In this document: piece by piece, positions 42,537 to 54,900 of the stretch | How the letters are laid out: each line of letters opens with the position of its first letter | Position numbering within the stretch: the first letter of the stretch is position 1 | DNA from: Variovorax sp. OK212 | GTDB lineage: Bacteria > Pseudomonadota > Gammaproteobacteria > Burkholderiales > Burkholderiaceae_C | NCBI RefSeq assembly: GCF_900112425.1 | Contig: NZ_FOLP01000001.1 | Coordinates: forward strand, 1-64,000 | Reading direction: 5' to 3' | DNA length: 64,000 nucleotides | The notes under the pieces: model-generated | Database searches by the model: none | The model's input: the letters and a program-made list of their open reading frames with translations, nothing else | Told to the model about the DNA's origin: nothing | Program-made: the position numbers and the translations under genes

Positions 42537-42925
42537 GAGGCGAAGTCTGACACCGGGTGGCGCCAGCTGCCTACAGCGGGGCTGTGGCGGCGTGGCGAGC
42601 ATCCGGCGCCCCGAATTGAGCGCAAGGCAATTGCCAGATGAATTCCGGCAATTCAGGGGGGTTCAGGGTATTTGCCCATGGTTATTTCGCTAATTGAGTC
42701 GGGCCGGCCGCATGTATTCTTTGTTTCTATATGTGAATCAAAAGGGCCGGTATTTGCGATGAATCCTATTTAAAAAGCATTACTTTTTGAATCTCGTTCC
42801 AATTTCTTCCATGAAATCGAAGACTTAGCGTTGCATTGCAAATTCTGTCAACGTTGTTAAATTATGTTTTCAACGGCGCCTCCGGGAGCCTCTGAATAAC
42901 GAATTGAACTGACAGCGGAGGCGGA
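42537..42925. other. AT-rich intergenic leader upstream of the adhesin operon
   Basis: This 389-base gap holds no gene. From about 42650 to 42900 it is strikingly AT-rich compared with the surroundings. It has short stems such as AAAAAG-CATTA-CTTTTT (about 42774-42790) and promoter-like sequences. A GGAGG ribosome site (42917-42921) is placed five bases from the adhesin ATG. The AT-rich block is a likely binding region for a nucleoid protein (H-NS/MvaT/Bv3F type) and for activators. Confidence 0.7.
42836..42863 (+). promoter_or_regulatory. Candidate promoter of the adhesin operon
   Basis: TTGCAA (42836-42841), a 16-base spacer, and TAAATT (42858-42863) resemble sigma-70 elements 63 bases before the adhesin ATG. 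Other AT-rich choices exist, so this is only the best visual match. Confidence 0.35.
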
Positions 42926-45900
42926 ATGGTCTCATTGGAAGTCATCGGAAAAAGCGGCGGTGCGGTCAATAAACTGGCGGCATCGAGCGAGGTTTTTCTT
43001 ACAGAGGCATCGGTTGTCCGTATCGACCTGCCGCGTGCGTCGGTCAGGGGCATGCGCAGGGTGGGCAACGACCTGGTCATCACGACCACCGCGGGCGAGA
43101 CCGTCACGGTGCACGACTTCTTCGCCTGGCCCGGCGAGGTGCACAGCGACCTGGTGCTCTCCGACGGCGGCGGCGGCCAGTGGCTGGCCGGCCTGAGCGA
43201 AGGGCAGGGCGAACTCGCGGTCGGCTACACGGGCATCGATTCGGTCGAGCCGCTGATGCTGCATGCCTCGGCCGGCGCGGGATGGGGCGGCGCGCTGCCC
43301 TGGGTGATCGGCGGCGGCCTGCTGGCCGGTGCGGCCGTTGCGAACGGCGGCGGCGGCGGCGACGACCCCGGCATCGCGCCGTTTCCGCCTGCCGCACCGC
43401 CGCCCGCACCGCCGCCCGCACCTCCACCCGCACCCGGCATGCCCGGCGACACCACCCCGCCCGAGCGGCCCACCAGCCGCCCGAGCAACGGCACCGCCGT
43501 CACCGGCACCGCCGAGCCCGGAGCGCTGGTCAGCGTCGTCGACGCCGCCGGCCACGTGCTCGGCAGCACGACGGCCGCGCCCGACGGCAGCTACACCGTC
43601 ACCCTTTCCACGACGCCGCCCAACGGCGCGGTGCTCCAGGTGGTGGCCACCGACCCGGCCGGCAACGCGAGCCCGCCGGCCACGGTGACGGTCGACAGCG
43701 CCGCGCCGGCCGCGCCCGTGCTCAACCCGACCGACGGCAGCCCGATCACGGGCCTCGCGGAGGCGGGCTCGGTGGTCACGCTGAGCACGGCGGCGGGCGA
43801 GGTCATCGGCAGCGTCACGGCGGGGGCGGACGGCAGCTTCAGCTTCACGCCCGCCACGCCGCTGGCGGCGGGCACGTCGATCCGCGCGGTGGCGCGCGAC
43901 GCGGCCGGCAACACCAGCGCGCAGGCCTCGGCCACCATCGAGGCCACGTCGCCCACGCCCACGGTCGACGCGACCGACGGCAGCCCCATCACCGGCACGG
44001 CCGAGCCCGGCGCGGTGGTCACGGTGACCGACGGCGCCGGCCACGTGATCGGCAGCGCCACGGTGGCGCCCGACGGCAGCTACAGCGTCACGCCCGCCAG
44101 CACGCCGCCCAACGGCACGGTGCTCAGCGTGGTCGCGACCGACGCGGGCGGCCAGCAGAGCCCGCCCGCCACCGTGACCGTGGACAGCGTGCCGCCCAAC
44201 GCGCCGACCGTGCTGCCGACCGACGGCAGCCCGATCACGGGCACCGCCGAAGCAGGCGCGCTGGTGGTCGTGAAGGACGGCGCGGGCACGGTCATCGGCA
44301 GCGCCACCGCGCTGGGCAACGGCACCTACAGCATCACGCCCGCCACCACGCCGCCGAACGGCACGGTGCTGCACGTCACGGCCAGCGACGCGGCCGGCAA
44401 CACCAGCGCCGAAGCCACCGGCACGGTCGACAGCGCGGCGCCGCCCACGCCCACCATCGCCGCGACCGACGGCAGCCCGATCACCGGCACGGCCGAAGCG
44501 GGCGCCGTCGTCACCATCAGGGACGCCGGCGGCACCGTCATCGGCAGCGCCACCGTGCTGGGCGACGGCACCTACAGCATCACGCCCGCCACGACACCGC
44601 CGAACGGCACCGTGCTGCACGCCACCGCGACCGACGCCGCCGGCAACGCCAGCGCGCAGGCCACCGCCACGGTCGACAGCGCGCCGCCTCCCGCACCCAC
44701 GCTCAATGCGACCGATGGCAGCCCGATCACCGGCACGGCCGAAGCGGGCGCGCTGGTGGTCGTGAAGGACGGCGCGGGCACGGTCATCGGCAGCGCCACG
44801 GCGCTGGGCGACGGCACCTACAGCATCACGCCGGCCACCACGCCGCCGAACGGCACGGTGCTGCGCGCCACCGCGACCGACGCGGCCGGCAACACCAGCG
44901 CCGAGGCCACCGGCGCGGTCGACAGCGTGCCGCCCAATGCGCCGACCGTGCTGCCGACCGACGGCAGCCCCATCACCGGCACCGCCGAAGCGGGTTCGCT
45001 GGTGGTCGTGAAGGACGGCGCGGGCACCGTCATCGGCAGCGCCACGGCGCTGGGCGACGGCACGTACAGCATCACGCCGGCCACCACGCCGCCGAACGGC
45101 ACCGTGCTGCACGTCACCGCGGCCGACGCGGCCGGCAACACCAGCGCCGAGGTCACCGGCACGGTCGACAGCGTGGCGCCGCCCACGCCCACCATCGCGG
45201 CGACCGACGGCAGCCCGATCTCGGGCACGGCCGAGGCGGGCGCCGTGGTCACCATCAGGGACGCTGGCGGCACCGTCATCGGCAGCGCCACCGTGCTGGG
45301 CGACGGCACCTACAGCATCGTGCCCGCCACCACGCCGCCGAACGGCACCGTGCTGCACGCCACCGCAACCGACGCGGCCGGCAACACCAGCGGGCAGGCC
45401 ACCGCCACGGTCGACAGCGCGCCGCCTCCCGCACCCACGCTCAACGCGACCGACGGCAGCCCGATCACCGGCACGGCCGAGGCGGGCGCGCTGGTGGTGG
45501 TGAAGGACGGCGCGGGCACGGTCATCGGCAGCGCCACCGCACTGGGCGACGGCACCTACAGCATCACGCCCGCCGGCACGCCGCCCAACGGCACCGTGCT
45601 GCACGTCACGGCCACCGATGCGGCCGGCAACACCGGGCCCGAGGCGACCACCACGGTCGACAGCGTCCCGCCCAACGTGCCGACGCTGAACGCGACCGAC
45701 GGCAGCCCGATCACCGGCACGGCCGAAGCGGGTTCGGTGGTCATCGTGAAAGACGGCGCGGGCACCGTCATCGGCAGCGCCACCGCGCTGGGCGACGGCA
45801 CCTACAGCATCACGCCCGCCACCACGCCGCCCAACGGCACCGTGCTGCACGTCACCGCCGCCGACGCGGCCGGCAACACCAGCGCCGAGGTCACCGGCGC

Positions 45901-48900
45901 GGTCGACAGCGCGGCGCCCGCCGCGCCCACCATCGCGCCGACCGACGGCAGCCCGATCACCGGCAGCGCCGAAGCGGGTTCGCTGGTCACCATCACCGAC
46001 GGCGCTGGCACGGTCATCGGCAGCGTCACGGCGCTGGGCAACGGCACCTACAGCCTCACGCCCGCGAGCACGCCGGCCAACGGCACGGTGCTGCACGTCA
46101 CGGCCACCGACGCGGCCGGCAACACCAGCCCCGAGGCCACCGCCACGGTCGACAGCGCGGCGCCGGCCATCGGCGTGAGCATCGTCAGCGACGCCAACGG
46201 CGACGGCTTCATCAACGCCGCGGAGCTGAGCGCCGGCGTGACCGTGCGGGTCTCGCTGGTGTCCGGCGCGGCGGTGGGCGACACGGTCGAGGCCACCGAC
46301 GGCACCACCACCTCGAGCGTGACGCTCGGCGCGGCGGACCTGGCCAACGGCTTCGTCGACTTCAGCTTCGCCAACCCGCCCGAAGGCGCCACGCTCACCG
46401 TGAGCGCGACCAGCCGCGACGCGGCCGGCAACGTCTCGGCGCCGCCCGTCGGCGCCAGCGCGGTGGTCGACACCGTGCTGGCCACGCCGGGCCTCACGGT
46501 CGCCAGCATCACCTCCGACAACATCGTCAATGCGGCCGAGGCCGGCGGCACCGTGGCCGTCACGGGCGGCAGCACCGGCACGCAGGCCGGCAACGTGGTC
46601 ACGCTGGTGGTCAACGGCGTGAGCTACAGCGCCACGGTCGACGCCGGTGGCAACTGGCACATCGACGTGGCGGGCAGCGACCTGGTGGCCGACGCGGACC
46701 ACGCCGTGGCCGCCAGCGTGGCCGCCACCGACGCGGCCGGCAACACCGCCAGCGGCACGGCCAGCCAGGCCTACGGCGTGAGCGTGGCCACGCCGGTGGT
46801 CACCATCGGCTCGCCCATCGCGGGCGACGGCCTGGTCAACGCGGCGGAAGACGGCGCGCTGGTGGTCGGCGGCACCACGGCGAACATCGAGAACGGGCAG
46901 GTCGTCACCGTCACCTTCAGCGACGGCACGAACAGCGTCACCGCCACCGCGGTGGTGGCGGGCAACGCCTGGACGGCCACCGCGGCCGACATCAGCGGCC
47001 TGGTCAACGGCCCCGTCACCGTCCGCGTGGAGGTGCAGGACACGGCGCTCAACACCGCGGTGGACACCCGCACCGTGACGCTCGACAACGCCGCGCCCAC
47101 GCAGACGGCGGCGCTGCTGGGCTTCGCCGACGACGTGGGCACGCAGCAGAACGGCAACTTCCCCGCGGGCACGCCGACCGACGACACCACGCCGGTGCTC
47201 AACGGCAGCCTGAGCGCGGCGCTCGGCGCCGGCGAGGTGGTGCGCATCTACGACGGCGCCACGCTGGTGGGCACCGCCACGGTCACCGGCACCGCCTGGA
47301 CCTTCGCGCCGCCCGCGCTGGCCGGCGGCAGCAGCCACACCTACACGGCGGTGGTGGCTGATGCGGCGGGCAACGAGGGCACGCCGTCGGCGGGCTTCAC
47401 GCTCACGGTGGACACCACCGCGCCGGTGCAGACCGCGGCGTTCACCGGCTACACCGACGACGCCGGCACCAACGTGGGCCCCTTCCCCGCGGGCACGCCG
47501 ACCGACGACACCACGCCCGCGCTCAACGGCGCGCTGAGCGCAACGCTCGGCACGGGCGAGGTGGTGCGCATCTACGACGGCGCCGCGCTGGTGGGCACCG
47601 CCACGGTCACGGGCACCGCCTGGACCTTCACGCCGCCCGCGCTGGCCGACGGCAGCACGCACAGCTACACGGCCGTGGTGGCCGATGCCGCGGGCAACGA
47701 AGGCACGGCATCGCCGCCGTTCACGCTCGCCGTGGACACCACCGCGCCCACGCAGACCGCCACGCTCACGGGCTACACCGACGACATCGGCACGCAGCAG
47801 GGCCCCTTCCCCGCGGGCACGCCGACGGACGACACCACGCCGGTGCTCAACGGCACGCTGAGCGCGGCGCTGGGCGCGGGCGACGTGGTGCGCATCTACG
47901 ACGGCGCCACGCTCGTGGGCACCGCCACGGTCAACGGCACCGCCTGGACGTTCGCGCCACCCGTGCTCGCCGACGGCACCACCCACACCTACACGGCCGT
48001 GGTGGCCGACGCCGCGGGCAACCAGGGCGCGCCCTCCGCGGTCTTCACGCTCACGGTCGACACCAGCGCACCGGCGCAGACCGCCACGCTCACGGGCTAC
48101 ACCGACGACGCCGGCACCGACGTGGGCCCCTTCCCCGCGGGCACGCCGACCGACGACACCACGCCGGTGCTCAACGGCACGCTGAGCGCCGCGCTCGGCA
48201 CGGGCGACGTGGTGCGCATCTACGAAGGCACGACGCTGGTGGGCACGGCCACGGTCAACGGCACCGCCTGGAGCTTCGCGCCACCCGCGCTGGCCGACGG
48301 CAGCACCCACACCTACACGGCCGTGGTGGCCGACGCCGCGGGCAACGAGGGCACGCGCTCCGCGGGCTTCACGCTCACGGTCGACACCACGCCGCCCACG
48401 CAGACCGCCGCCATCTCGACCTACACCGACGACGTGGGCAGCAACCAGGGCCCCTTCGGCAGCGGCAGCACCGACGACACCACGCCGGTGCTCGGCGGCA
48501 CGCTGAGCGCGCCGCTCGGCGCGACGGACGTGGTGCGCATCTACGACGGCGCCACGCTGCTGGGCACGGCCACGGTCACCGGCAGCACGTGGACCTTCGC
48601 GCCCACCGCGCTGGCCGACGGCAGCACGCACAGCTACACGGCCGTGGTGGCCGACGCGGCCGGCAACCAGAGCGCGCCCTCGGCCGCCCTTGTGCTCACC
48701 GTCGACACCACACCGCCCGCGCAGACGGCGGCCATCGCCACCTACACCGACAACGCCGGCACCGACCGCGGCGATTTCGCCAGCGGCACCACCACCGACG
48801 ACACCTCGCCGGTGCTCAACGGCACGCTGAGCGCGGTGCTGGCCGCGGGCGACGTGGTGCGCATCTACGAGAACGGCACGCTGCTGGGCACCGCCACGGT

Positions 48901-51900
48901 CTCGGGCACCGCGTGGAGCTTTGCCGCGCCGGGGCTCGTCAACGGCAGCACGCACACCTACACAGCCGTGGTGGCCGACGCCGCGGGCAACGAGGGCCCG
49001 GCCTCGGCGGACTTCACGCTGTCGGTGAGCACCACCGCGCCGGTGCAGACCGCGACCATCCAGAGCTACACCGACGACACCGGCACCAACCAGGGCCCGT
49101 TCGGCAGCGGCACCAGCACCGACGACACCGCGCCCGTGCTCAACGGCACGCTGAGCGCGCCGCCCGGCGCGGGCGACGTGCTGCGCATCTACGACGGCGC
49201 CGTGCTGCTCGGCACCGCCACGGTCAGCGGCACCGGCTGGAGCTTCGCGCTGCCCGCGCTGGCCGACGGCAGCAGCCACAGCTACACGGCCGTGCTGACC
49301 GACGCGGCCGGCAACGAGGGCACACCGTCGCCGGCCTTCACGCTCACCGCCGACACCACCGCGCCGGCGCTCACCGCGAGCCTCACCGGCTACACCGACG
49401 ACGCCGGCACCAACGTGGGCCCCTTCCCCGCAGGCACGCCGACCGACGACACCACGCCGGTGCTCAACGGCACGCTGAGCGGGCCGCTCGCCGCGGGCGA
49501 CGTGGTGCGCATCTACGAAGGCGCCACGCTGCTGGGCACCGCCACCGTGAGCGGCACCAGCTGGAGCTTCGCGACCCCGCCGCTGGCCGGCGGCAGCAGC
49601 CACACCTACACGGCGGTGGTGGCCGATGCGGCGGGCAACGAGGGCACGCCCTCGGCGGGGCTCACGCTCACCATCGACACCACGGCCCCGGCGCAGACGG
49701 CCGGCATCGCCAGCTACACCGACAACGCCGGCACCGACCAGGCCGACTACGGCAGCGGCACCCCCACCGACGACACCACGCCGGTGCTCAACGGCACGCT
49801 GAGCGCGGCGCTGGGCGCGGGCGACGTGGTGCGCATCTACGACGGCGCCACGCTCGTGGGCACCGCGACCGTTGCCGGCACCACGTGGACCTTCGCCGCG
49901 CCCGTGCTCGCCGACGGCAGCACGCACAGCTACACCGCCGTGGTGGCCGACGCGGCAGGCAACGAAGGCACGGCCTCCGCGCCGTTCACGCTCACCATCG
50001 ACACCGCCGCGCCGGTGCAGACCGCGAGCTTCACCAGCTACACCGACGACGCCGGCACCAACGCGGGCCCCTTCCCTTCGGGCACGCCGACCGACGACAC
50101 CACGCCGGTGCTCAACGGCACGCTGAGCGCCGCGCTCGGCGCCGGCGAGGTGGTGCGCATCTACGACGGCGCGACGCTGGTGGGCACCGCCACGGTCAAC
50201 GGCACCGCGTGGACCTTCGCGCCTTCCGCGCTCGCCAACGGCAGCACGCACAGCTACACGGCCGTGGTGGCCGATGCCGCGGGCAACCAGGGCACCGCGT
50301 CGCCGCCTTTCACGCTGAGCGTGGACACCACCGCACCCACGCAGGCCGCCGCGCTCACGGGCTACACCGACGACACCGGCACGCAGCAGGGACCGTTCCC
50401 GTCGGGCACGCCGACCGACGACACCACGCCGGTGCTCAACGGCACGCTGAGCGCGGCGCTGGGCGCGGGCGACGTGGTGCGCATCTACGAAGGCGCCACG
50501 CTGGTGGGCACGGCCACGGTGAACGGCACCGCGTGGAGTTTCGCGACGCCTACGCTGGCCGACGGCAGCACCCATACCTACACGGCCGTGGTGGCCGACG
50601 CCGCGGGCAACGAGGGCGCGCCGTCGGCGGGCCTCACGCTCACCATCGACACCACGGCACCGGCGCAGACGGCCGGCATCGCCAGCTACACCGACAACGC
50701 CGGCACCAACCAGGCCGACTACGGCAGCGGCACCCCCACCGACGACACCACGCCGGTGCTCAACGGCACGCTGAGCGTGGCGCTCGGCGCCGGCGAGGTG
50801 GTGCGCATCTACGACGGCGCCACGCTCGTGGGCACCGCGACCGTTGCCGGCACCGCGTGGACCTTCGCCGCGCCCGTGCTCGCCGACGGCAGCACGCACA
50901 CCTACACCGCGGTGGTGGCCGACGCGGCGGGCAACGAGGGCGCGCCGTCGGCGGGCTTCACGCTCGCGGTCGACACCACGCCGCCCGCGCAGACCGCGGC
51001 CATCGCGAGCTACACCGACAACGCCGGCACCAACCAGGCCGACTACGGCAGCGGCACCACCACCGACGACACCACGCCGGTGCTCAACGGCACGCTGAGC
51101 GCCGCGCTCGGCGCGACGGACGTGGTGCGCATCTACGACGGCGCGACCTTCCTGGGCACCGCCACGGTGACCGGCTCCACCTGGAGCTTCGCCACGCCCG
51201 CGCTGGCCAACGGCAGCATCCACACCTACACGGCGGTGGTGGCCGATGCCGCGGGCAACCAGGGCACGGCCTCGTCGGGCTTCACGCTGATCGTCGACAC
51301 CACGCCGCCGGCGCAGGCCGCGGCCATCGCCAGCTACACCGACAACGCCGGCACCAACCAGGGCCCCTTCGGCAGCGGCACCAGCACCGACGACACCACG
51401 CCCGTGCTCAACGGCACGCTCGGCGCGCCCATCGGCGCGTCCGACGTGGTGCGCATCTACGAAGGCGCGACGCTGCTGGGCACGGCCACCGTCACCGGCA
51501 CCAGCTGGAGCTTCGCGTTGCCCACGCTGGCCGACGGGAGCAGCCACACCTACACGGCCGTGGTGGCCGACGCCGCGGGCAACCAGGGCACGCCCTCGGC
51601 GGGCTTCACGCTCGCGGTCGACACCACGCCGCCCGTGCAGGCGGCGGCCATCGCCAGCTACACCGACAACGCGGGCACCAACCAGGGCCCCTTCGGCAGC
51701 GGCGGCACCACCGACGACACCACCCCGGTGCTCAACGGCACGCTGGGCGCCGCGCTGGGCGCGGGCGAGGTGGTGCGCATCTACGACGGCGCCACGCTGG
51801 TCGGCACCGCCACCGTCGCGGGCACCGCGTGGACCTTCGCCACGCCCACGCTGGCCAACGGCAGCAGCCACACCTACACGGCCGTGGTGGCCGACGCGGC

Positions 51901-54900
51901 CGGCAACGAAGGCACGGCCTCGGCCGGCTTCACGCTCACGGTGGACACCACGCCGCCCGCGCAGACCGCGGCCATCGTCAACTACGCCGACAACGCGGGC
52001 AGCAACCAGGGCCCGTTCGGCAGCGGCACGGTCACCGACGACACCACGCCGGTGCTCAGCGGCACCTTGAGCGCAACGCTCGGCGCCGGCGACGTGGTGC
52101 GCATCTACGAAGGCGCCACGCTGCTGGGCACGGCCACCGTCACCGGCAGCACGTGGACCTTCGCGCCCACCGCGCTGGCCAACGGCAGCACGCACACCTA
52201 CACCGCCGTGGTGGCCGACGCGGCCGGCAACCAGGGCGCGGCCTCGGGCGGCTTCACGCTCACCATCGACACCACGGCGCCCGCCCAGACGGCCGCCATC
52301 GCCACCTACACCGACAACGCCGGCACCAACCAGGGCCCCTTCGGCAGCGGCACCAGCACCGACGACACCACGCCCGTGCTCAACGGCACGCTGAGCGCGG
52401 CCCTGTCCGCGGGCGACGTGGTGCGCATCTACGACGGCGCCACGCTGGTGGGCACCGCCACCGTCGCCGGCACCGCGTGGACCTTCGCGCCGCCGGCGCT
52501 CGCCAACGGCAGCAGCCACAGCTACACCGCGGTGGTGGCCGACCCGGCGGGCAACGAGTCGGCGCCTTCCGCGCCGTTCACGCTCGCGGTGGACACCACG
52601 CCGCCGGCGCAGAGCGCGCTCATCGTCAGCTACACCGACGACGTGGGCCTCAACCTCGGCCCCTTCGGCAGCGGCGTTCCCACCGACGACACCACGCCGG
52701 TGCTCAACGGCACGCTCAGCGCCGCGCTCGGCGTGGGCGAGGTGGTGCGCATCTACGACGGCGCCACGCTCATCGGCACCGCCACCGTCGCGGGCACCGC
52801 ATGGAGCTTCGCGCCCGTCGCGCTGGCCGGCGGCAGCACCCACGTGTACACCGCCGTGGTGGCCGACGCGGCCGGCAACGAGAGCGCGGCCTCGGCGTCG
52901 TTCACGCTCACGGTGGACGTCACCGCACCGACAGCCGCCATCGACATCGCCTCGATCAGCGACGACACCGGCAGCAGCCTCACCGACTTCCTCACGCGCG
53001 ACACCTCGCTCACCGTCAACGGCACGGTGGGCACGCTGGGCGCGGGCGAGCGGGCGCAGATCAGCATCGACGGCACCACCTGGGTCGACCTTGCCGTGGT
53101 CGGCGGGGCCTGGTCGTTCACGGATGCGCGCGTGCTCGCGGGCGGCAGCTACACCTACCGCGTGCGGGTGATCGACGCGGCCGGCAACCTCGGGCCGGTC
53201 GACTCGCAGGTGGTGGTGGTCGACGTCACGGCGCCCACGCAGGTGGCGGCCATTGCCAGCTTCACCGACAACCTGGGCGCGGCGGTCGGCAACTTCCTGA
53301 GCGGCGCCATCACCGACGACACCACGCCGGTGCTCAACGGCACGCTGAGCGCCGGCGTGGCCGCAGGCGACACGCTGCGCATCTACCAGGACGGCGTGCT
53401 GGTGCGTTCCATCGTGCTCGCCGCCGGCCAGACCAGCTGGACCTACGCGCCGCCGGTGCTGGGCTTCGGCCTGCACAGCTACACCACCACCCTCGTGGAC
53501 GCGGCCGGCAACGAGAGCACGGCGGGCACGCCGTTCACGCTCACGGTGGACGCGCTGGCCACGCTCACCGCGCTGGCCACCGACACCGGCTTCTCGGTCG
53601 CGGGCGGTTTCTCGAACAGCAGCGACGCGCTCAACACCGACCTGGTCACGCGCGACGCCACGCCGCTGCTGAGCGGCACCATCGGCCGGCCGCTGCAGGC
53701 CGACGAGGTGGTCACCGTCAGCCTGGACGGCGGCCTGACCTGGATCACGGTGCAGGACACCGACGGCGCCACCGCCTGGAGCTACGCGCCGCCGGCCTTC
53801 GCCGCCGGCGCCACCATCGCCGCGCAGGTGCGCATCGAGAACGCCGCCAACGGCACGCACGGCAACGCGGTCACGACCAGCTTCACGGTCGACCTTTCCG
53901 CGCCGGTGCCGTCGCTCAGCGCGCCCGACTTCGTGAACGCCGCGGCCATCGACTCCGACGGCGACAAGACCATCGCCGCGGGCACGGCCGTGTTCGGCAG
54001 CACGGTGGACGGCACGGTCGAGGCGGGCGCCACGGTGGCGCTGATCAACGACGTGAACCACGACGGCATCTACACCGAGGGCGTGGACGTGGTGCTGGGC
54101 ACGGCCGTGGCCGGGGCGGGCGGCGCATGGACGATATCGGCCGCGCTGGCCGCGTCGGCCAGCCCGTACCACCTGGGCTACGTGGTGTGGGACGCCGCGG
54201 GCAACCGCACCGGCCTGAGCGCCACCAGCGAGGTCGACGTGGTGGCCACGCTCGACCATCTCGCCGCCGCCAACGGCGCGCACGGCACCAGCAACAGCAC
54301 CGGCTTCGGCGGCGCCATGGCGATCAACCTGCTGGGCAACTGGAGCTTCGTGGGCGACCAGGCGGTCTACAACGGCACCTCGCAAAGCGCCTACACCACC
54401 ACCGACCTCGCGCTGCAGCTGCTCTCGGGCGGCACGTCGACCGCGTATTCGTTCTTCGACTACAACCTGGACGGCCTGCTCGACGTGATCGGCACCGACA
54501 ACAACGCCGGCGGCGTCAACAGCACGCCGCTGTGGGCGGGCTCGGCGCTCGGCTACGTGCCCGGCGCGGCGGCCACCGGGCTGACCGGCGTGTCCAACGG
54601 CGGCGTGGCGGTGCTCGACATGGACGGCGACGGCTTCCTGGACGCGATCGTCGGCGACGGCGCGGGCGACTCCGCCTCGTTCCTGAAGAACGACGGCCTG
54701 GGCGTGTTCACGCCCTACGGCAACAGCACCGGCATCGGCCTCACGGCGGCGGGCATCGCGAACCTGCAGACCGGGCGCGAGGTCTCGGGCGTGGACCTGA
54801 ACAACGACGGGCGCGTGGACATCGCGCTGCACAGCACCACCACCACCACGCTGGGCAACAACAACGACTTCACGCTGACCCTGCTGACCAACAACGGCAA

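Noticed and set aside
43450..52930. CRISPR array, because of regular tandem repeats
   Set aside because: The units are 246 and 324 bp, fully coding, in frame and without unique spacers or cas genes.
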